Source: Chloroflexota bacterium (GTDB lineage Bacteria > Chloroflexota > Dehalococcoidia > UBA3495). From it: a DNA stretch of 8,688 bases. The stretch lies in NCBI GenBank assembly GCA_022576105.1, contig JACZRM010000059.1, positions 1-8,688 of the forward strand, read 5' to 3'. The notes under the pieces are model-generated. The model worked only from the letters and a program-made list of their open reading frames with translations. It made no database searches and was not told where the DNA came from. The translations under genes were made by a program, and so were the position numbers. Shown here in pieces: positions 5,573 through 8,688 of this stretch (position 1 is the first letter of the stretch; every line of letters starts with the position of its first letter).

Positions 5573-5773
5573 CAGCATTTAAGCCCTCATGGAGTTAATT
5601 TCGCCTACGGGCGCCCCGGTCCAGACCCGGCCAGCCATTTCCGGGTTTTGTCGTATCCAGGATTTAACCAGACAGTACAACTGGCGGTGGTCTTATTAAT
5701 CATAGTCCAAGTCACCAGGCGCTTCGTTTTCCAGGGTGGTGGGGTGTGCAGCGGAACCGGGCGAGGAGGGGTT
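5573..5773 (+). other. 200-nt structured leader without a recognised gene
   Basis: This predicted 5' leader contains the palindrome GGGCGCCC (5609-5616) and a terminator-like hairpin, ACCCGG (5625-5630) with CCGGGT (5641-5646) followed by TTTG. An upstream CCGGTC (5616-5621) could compete for the first arm, as in attenuators, but the stems are short. A 36-codon frame (5589-5699) lacks a ribosome site. No known riboswitch, SRP RNA, 6S RNA or tmRNA signature is seen. Confidence 0.35.
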
Positions 5774-6157
5774 ATGCCAGATAAGTATCAAGATGAGATT
5801 GAAGAGCTGCTGCGCGGGATGGGGGAAAAAACGCCCTCCCGCGCCAAGCGCGATATGGCGCCGCCCCCCGACGACGCCCCAATAGTGCCAGCCCAGCCTC
5901 CCGGTTCAACGATGAATCACGGTCGCGGCATGGCTTGGCCGTCGGTTTCTCCTGGGAGATTAGCCCTGGTCGGATTGGCGCTTTTGCTGATTGGCTCACT
6001 GTGGGTTCGCCCATTTATCTGGGTAGGTATGGCCTTTCTGGTGGGGGCATACGTGTACTACTTCGTTAAACCCAGGCCGGCCAAGCGCTGGCGGGGTCAG
6101 ATCATGGAGGAAAAGTCCACACCGTGGGAAATGCTCCGGCGCTGGATGAAGAAGTGA
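5774..6157 (+). CDS. Small membrane protein with two C-terminal transmembrane helices, unknown function
   Basis: The 127-residue protein starts at ATG 5774 with an excellent AGGAGG (5764-5769) 4 nt upstream. A TTG at 5648 in the same frame would add 42 residues but has no comparable site. Residues 1-20 are acidic and helical (MPDKYQDEIEELLRGMGEKT). Residues 28-60 are a Pro-rich, probably disordered linker. Residues 62-78 and 80-98 are a helical hairpin separated by VRP, and the tail (101-127) is basic and Trp-rich with KRWRGQ and WEMLRRWMKK. Both termini are probably cytoplasmic by the positive-inside rule. I do not recognise a named family. It ends 4 nt before a strong terminator and is likely monocistronic. 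Confidence 0.85.
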   Translation: MPDKYQDEIEELLRGMGEKTPSRAKRDMAPPPDDAPIVPAQPPGSTMNHGRGMAWPSVSPGRLALVGLALLLIGSLWVRPFIWVGMAFLVGAYVYYFVKPRPAKRWRGQIMEEKSTPWEMLRRWMKK

Positions 6158-6161
6158 AACA

Positions 6162-6196
6162 AAAGAGGCGGCCAACGGGCCGCCTCTTTCTATTGA
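6162..6196 (+). terminator. Intrinsic terminator, probably bidirectional
   Basis: A perfect 12-bp stem (6162-6173 with 6178-6189) closes the tetraloop AACG, and the right arm runs into TTTCTATT. On the minus strand the same stem is followed by CTTTTGTTTC, so it can also end the convergent hemD transcript. It lies between the stop of the small membrane protein (6157) and the stop of hemD (6222). Confidence 0.92.
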
Positions 6197-6221
6197 TCGC
6201 GGCTGGCCGAAACCGATTCAG

Positions 6222-7052
6222 TCAGCTTGGAACAGCCTGACGCTCAAAGTGTTCGGCGATTGCCATCACCAGGTTGCCCATATGGGGGTGCTCGGGTTCC
6301 ACATCCACCGTTATTCCCGAATCTACCAACCGGCGGCTGCAGACCGGCCCTACCGAAGCCACCACCACCGGCCCTTTGAGACACTGGCGCAAGGCTTGCT
6401 CTTTGCCGGCTTCTTTGGCGATGGTCAGCAGATTCTCCACCTGGGGTTGGCTGGTGAAGGCCAGCGCGGGAATCTTTCCGTCGATCAAGTCGTCAATCAG
6501 CTTTAGCACCGGAGCTCTGTCATCGGGCAGCCCCCAGGTGTACAGGGTCACTTCCCGCACCCTGGCGCCCACCTGCTCCAGATACTGTAGCAGCAGGCTG
6601 CTGGGGCCACCGTATTTCTGCACCGCCACCGTTTTGCCCGGCAATTCCAGGTCTTTCATCGATTCAATCAGGTCTGCCGAGGTAAAAGGTTCCGGCGGCA
6701 TTACGTCGATGTGTATCTGGTAGTGGCGCAGTGCCCGGGCTGGTTTAGGGCTGCGGGCAACGACGATCAGCTTGTCCAGACAACCGATGAACTCCTGCTG
6801 CCGGCCCATGGCGGCGGCGGTTTCGACCAACGCCCTGGTGCCCACGCCGGTCAGCAGCACCATCACGTCCACCTGCCCGGCGCAGACATCCTGGATCAAA
6901 CTTTGAACTTGCGGGCTGTCGGTGAGGTAGACCTCTTGGAGCACCGGCGCAGAGTAAGGCACGCCACCGTGACGCTCTACCAGGGAGGCCATCTGCTCCG
7001 GCAGGCGGGCCTCCACAAAGGCCAGCACCCGCCCGTTTAACGAAGCAGCCAC
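6222..7052 (-). CDS. hemD: Uroporphyrinogen-III synthase
   Basis: HemD cyclises hydroxymethylbilane to uroporphyrinogen III (EC 4.2.1.75), the branch point to heme, siroheme and corrinoids. The 276 residues show the two-lobed family layout: an N-terminal GRVLAFVEAR strand (7-16), VMVLLTGVGTRALVE (63-77), PPEPFTSADLIESM (119-132), VAVQKYGGPSSLLLQYLEQVG (142-162), ALAFTSQPQVENLL (196-209) and VVVASVGPVCSRRL (229-242) with PEHPHMGNLV (253-262) near the end. Catalysis in this family relies on fold more than on conserved residues. The GTG start lies 10 nt after the reductase stop with only a weak ribosome site, suggesting translational coupling. Its position directly behind a siroheme enzyme points to a role in siroheme supply. 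Confidence 0.9.
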   Translation of the reverse strand: MAASLNGRVLAFVEARLPEQMASLVERHGGVPYSAPVLQEVYLTDSPQVQSLIQDVCAGQVDVMVLLTGVGTRALVETAAAMGRQQEFIGCLDKLIVVARSPKPARALRHYQIHIDVMPPEPFTSADLIESMKDLELPGKTVAVQKYGGPSSLLLQYLEQVGARVREVTLYTWGLPDDRAPVLKLIDDLIDGKIPALAFTSQPQVENLLTIAKEAGKEQALRQCLKGPVVVASVGPVCSRRLVDSGITVDVEPEHPHMGNLVMAIAEHFERQAVPS

Positions 7053-7062
7053 AGCAGGAACT

Positions 7063-8688
7063 CTATACCGCGCACTCGCCTTCGCCTCGCTCCAGCTTGT
7101 AGATGTTGGTGCGCTCCCAATCGAAGTACAGGTCCGATCCGGCGTCGGCTGCTTTGGCGGCTTCCTGGGCCTGGACGGCCACCGCGGTTAGCTCTTCGAC
7201 ACCGACCCGATCCAGGAACTGGTTGAACTCCTCCTGGTCATTCTGCCGGTGTTCCTGGTAATAGCTGACCACTTCCTTGACCACCTGGGGAACCAGCTTG
7301 GCGGGGATTTTCACCTTGGGTATGCGGGTGCCAATCCGGGAGTCTTCCACGCGATTGTCGCCGTAGTTGCCCCCCAGGAACATTTCATAGGCCGGCATCT
7401 GATCCCCTTCCGAGCCCTTGACCGCCGCACCGTGGAATCCAATGTTGGCGATATGATGCAGACCGCAACCATTGGGGCACCCACTCAGCTTGATACGGAT
7501 ATTCTGCACGCCCTGGTCCTGCAAAAGTTCATCACCCCAGGTGTCAAGCTCGCCCCGAATAGCCTTGGCCAGACCCATGGAGGAGGTAATCCCCAGCTTG
7601 CAGCTATCGGTTCCCGGGCAGGAGACCACGTTGGTAATATGGGTTGCGCCCGGCTCCGACAGGTCCAGCGCCCCCAAAGCCTCCCACACATCGTGCAAGC
7701 TGCCCTCGGGCACCCAGCGCAGAATCAGGTTTTGCTCTTGAGTGGCGCTGACCCGGCCGCCGGTGTAGCTGCGCACAATTTCGGCCAAGCCATGAAACTG
7801 GGCCGGAGTCAAGTCGCCCCGCACCGGCTTTACCAGGACCATGAAGTATCCAGCTTTCTTTTGAGGCAGTACGTTGCTGGACTTCCAGTAGCCATATTCG
7901 CCGCCGCCATTTTGCCCATTGGTTGACACCGGCACCAGCTCCGGAGGAGTCTCCTTCTGGAGTTCCTCGGCGACCATCAACGGCTTGGGGTCAATGGGAC
8001 CGATATTTTCCAGTTCGGCCTCGACCAACTCTTTGAAAGCGTCCAGACCGATTCGGTCGATCAAAACCTTGAGGCGGGCCATCATGCGGTTTTTGCGCAG
8101 CGTTTCGGCGTTGTTGAAAACAGTCCACACAGCTAGGGCCAGGCGCAGGTAGTCTGCTTCAGGCAGGAACTCGTATAACGGCTGGGCCAGTCGGGGCATT
8201 ATTGAGGTGCCCCCGCCCACATAGACCTTGAAACCCCGTTTCTGCTCGCCGTCAATTTCCTTGATCTGGGACACATAGGTCAAGTCTTGAATAGCCGCGG
8301 CCACGGTGTCGTGACTGTCGCAGCCGGTAAACGCGGTCTTGAACTTGCGCGGAAAAGTTTGGGTAATTGGGTGCCGGACCCCAAAGCGGACATAGGCGGT
8401 CAAATACGGCGTCGGGTCAAACACTTCGTCGGGGCAGACCCCGGCAACGGCCGAACCCACCACGTTGCGCACCGTGTTGCCGCAGGCCTCCCGACTGCTC
8501 AGACCCACGGTACCCAGCAAACGCAACACATCGGGGCATTCCGGCAGCGGGATGTGGTGGAATTGAATGTTCTCCCTGGTGGTGATATGGCCTTTCTGCA
8601 GCGGGGCATACTTTTCGGCGATATCACCCATCACGCCCAGCGCGTCGGCGGTCAGGATACCGCCGGGAATCTTCACCCGGATCATCTG
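7063..8688 (-). CDS. Ferredoxin-type nitrite/sulfite reductase, siroheme-[4Fe-4S] (5' partial)
   Basis: The frame enters from the right edge; the Met at 8685-8683 is internal, since QMIRVKIPGG is a conserved segment usually preceded by further N-terminal sequence. Counting from that Met, 540 residues are visible. The cluster ligands are C356-x5-C362 (SCPGTDSCKLG) and C403-x3-C407 (SGCPNGCGLHH). Anion/siroheme-binding basics are Arg37 in TTRENIQFHH, Arg73 in NTVRNVVGS, and Arg113, Lys114 and Lys116 in PRKFK. Two ferredoxin-like half-domains and the C-terminal DWERTNIYKLERGEGEC are as in the family. The enzyme carries out six-electron reduction of nitrite to ammonia or sulfite to sulfide. Sequence alone does not settle the substrate; the CGLHHIANIGFHG segment looks to me slightly more nitrite-reductase-like. 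hemD follows after 10 nt. Confidence 0.93.
   Translation of the reverse strand, partial: QMIRVKIPGGILTADALGVMGDIAEKYAPLQKGHITTRENIQFHHIPLPECPDVLRLLGTVGLSSREACGNTVRNVVGSAVAGVCPDEVFDPTPYLTAYVRFGVRHPITQTFPRKFKTAFTGCDSHDTVAAAIQDLTYVSQIKEIDGEQKRGFKVYVGGGTSIMPRLAQPLYEFLPEADYLRLALAVWTVFNNAETLRKNRMMARLKVLIDRIGLDAFKELVEAELENIGPIDPKPLMVAEELQKETPPELVPVSTNGQNGGGEYGYWKSSNVLPQKKAGYFMVLVKPVRGDLTPAQFHGLAEIVRSYTGGRVSATQEQNLILRWVPEGSLHDVWEALGALDLSEPGATHITNVVSCPGTDSCKLGITSSMGLAKAIRGELDTWGDELLQDQGVQNIRIKLSGCPNGCGLHHIANIGFHGAAVKGSEGDQMPAYEMFLGGNYGDNRVEDSRIGTRIPKVKIPAKLVPQVVKEVVSYYQEHRQNDQEEFNQFLDRVGVEELTAVAVQAQEAAKAADAGSDLYFDWERTNIYKLERGEGECAV

Noticed and set aside
5589..5699. 36-codon frame ending YNWRWSY as an attenuator leader peptide
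   Set aside because: No ribosome site precedes its ATG, the hairpin is inside rather than after the frame, and the downstream gene has no link to aromatic amino acids.
5648..5773. Extension of the two-helix protein upstream to TTG 5648
   Set aside because: The strong AGGAGG and ATG at 5774 fit far better than an unsupported TTG, although the extension is hydrophobic in part.

Overview
The window is about 8.7 kb of moderately GC-rich bacterial DNA holding housekeeping biosynthesis genes, several compact sigma70-type promoters and an unusual number of small repeats and dyads. A small-type PurL, a separate PurQ, a COG1833 (DUF123) protein, a ferredoxin-type siroheme reductase and REP-like TCGACRRGCTC hairpins would fit Chloroflexota (Dehalococcoidia/SAR202-like). 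That placement is an inference from gene style and repeats, not from a marker gene. No phage, transposase, CRISPR, tRNA or rRNA is visible.

Layout: (1) 1-202: a good leftward promoter (TTCACA, 17 bp, TATAAT) feeds a gene of which only the first 15 codons lie in the window. Its start region is present as four exact 21-bp tandem copies, so three decoy ATG-hexapeptide-stop units precede the real start. (2) 400-4772, all leftward: yqeY, purQ, a 531-bp spacer, purL, then a small four-helix membrane protein. The spacer carries a REP-like double hairpin with a perfect 38-nt palindrome and a separate purL promoter. The purQ leader contains three 12-bp tandem repeats. No purS is present. (3) 4773-5051: a divergent intergenic region with promoters on both strands, a nested inverted repeat (4896-4972) and a 19-bp imperfect direct repeat. 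(4) 5052-6157, rightward: a Uri-type DUF123 protein (probably starting at TTG 5052), then a small two-helix membrane protein with its own promoter and a 200-nt leader. (5) 6162-6189: a strong intrinsic terminator between convergent genes. (6) 6222-8688, leftward: hemD directly downstream of a siroheme/[4Fe-4S] nitrite or sulfite reductase that runs off the right edge.

Functionally, PurL and PurQ are two of the three subunits of FGAM synthase (step 4 of purine synthesis). HemD makes uroporphyrinogen III, the precursor of the siroheme needed by the adjacent reductase. YqeY and the Uri-type protein are conserved but poorly understood. I see no clear new multi-gene system. The most unusual signals are the tandem start-codon array at the left edge and the structured intergenic region at 4843-5021.
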